Assembly: GCA_044450465.1 (NCBI GenBank)
Contig: JBIOJB010000011.1
Span: 1 to 40,547 of the forward strand
Reading direction: 5' to 3'
Source of the DNA: JBIOJB01 sp044450465
GTDB lineage: Bacteria; Chloroflexota; Dormibacteria; Dormibacterales; Dormibacteraceae
Length of the DNA stretch: 40,547 bases
Each line of letters starts with the position of its first letter. Position 1 is the stretch's first letter. The position numbers and the translations under genes are program-made. The notes below the pieces were generated by a model that saw nothing but the letters and a program-made list of their open reading frames with translations, was not told where the DNA came from and made no database searches. Shown here one piece after another: positions 40,536-40,547 of the stretch.

Positions 40536-40547
40536 ATGTCGCAGATC
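40536..40547 (+). CDS. Start of a gene cut by the right edge
   Basis: AAGAGGAGAT is followed five bases later by ATG-TCG-CAG-ATC. The ribosome site is excellent, so a real gene begins here, reading M-S-Q-I. Four codons are too few to identify the product. Confidence 0.55.

Overview
This is a GC-rich bacterial chromosome segment with about 42 protein genes packed tightly on both strands. One tRNA is cut by the left edge and one gene is cut by the right edge. I see no phage, transposase, plasmid or CRISPR genes. Many starts are GTG or TTG. Several genes have a TANNNT -10 box only 6-7 bases before the start codon, the mark of leaderless transcripts. Neighbouring genes are often joined by four-base GTGA or TTGA stop/start overlaps. 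The gene set (ATP-type PEP carboxykinase, GH15 glucoamylase-like enzyme, class III cyclases, archaeal-type ATP-dependent DNA ligase, MoaD-MoaE fusion, PccB-type carboxyltransferase) fits a free-living, probably soil, aerobic heterotroph of the Terrabacteria (Dormibacterota, Chloroflexota or Actinomycetota). I cannot fix the phylum from sequence reading alone.

Layout. 1-54: 3' part of a tRNA. 102-3112 (minus): DUF1801 protein, cell-wall amidase, lipoprotein and PlsC-type acyltransferase. 3150-4723 (plus): XerC/D recombinase and a nucleotidyltransferase. 4720-7181 (minus): alcohol dehydrogenase, universal stress protein and alpha/beta hydrolase. 7311-11704: a cyclic-nucleotide block with a lone cNMP-binding domain, a cyclase/AAA/TPR giant and a Crp/Fnr regulator. 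11814-14100: a small membrane-anchored protein, a TetR/DUF998 divergent pair sharing one operator-promoter, and a conserved-looking orphan with its own strong promoter and terminator. 14204-20621: SufR-like regulator, NAD(P)HX epimerase, MBL-fold DNA nuclease, two small Cys proteins on the other strand, ATP-dependent DNA ligase, a second MBL hydrolase and a GT87-like membrane protein, apparently a DNA repair neighbourhood. 20578-23725: ClpP, an unknown protein, a frameshifted O-methyltransferase, and a membrane protein with a GntR regulator. 23750-30127 (minus): MoaD-MoaE fusion, PEP carboxykinase, VWA protein, UPF0173 hydrolase and a second GT87-like membrane protein. 30191-31828: acyl-CoA carboxylase beta subunit. 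31831-32160: tandem 150-bp repeats. 32162-40404: GH15 enzyme, YgjP-like metallopeptidase, a second alcohol dehydrogenase, DUF72 protein, CHASE2 adenylate cyclase and a Ser/Thr kinase. 40536: start of a further gene.

Working together. The clearest functional links are the nuclease-ligase-hydrolase neighbourhood (DNA repair) and the cAMP parts (two cyclases and two cNMP-binding proteins). The TetR/DUF998 and GntR/membrane-protein pairs each look self-regulated. The rest is housekeeping and central metabolism. The most unusual items are the small Cys-protein pair facing the ligase, the recurring leaderless promoter pattern, the hairpin-rich tandem repeat, the MoaD-MoaE fusion and the one-base frameshift in the O-methyltransferase.
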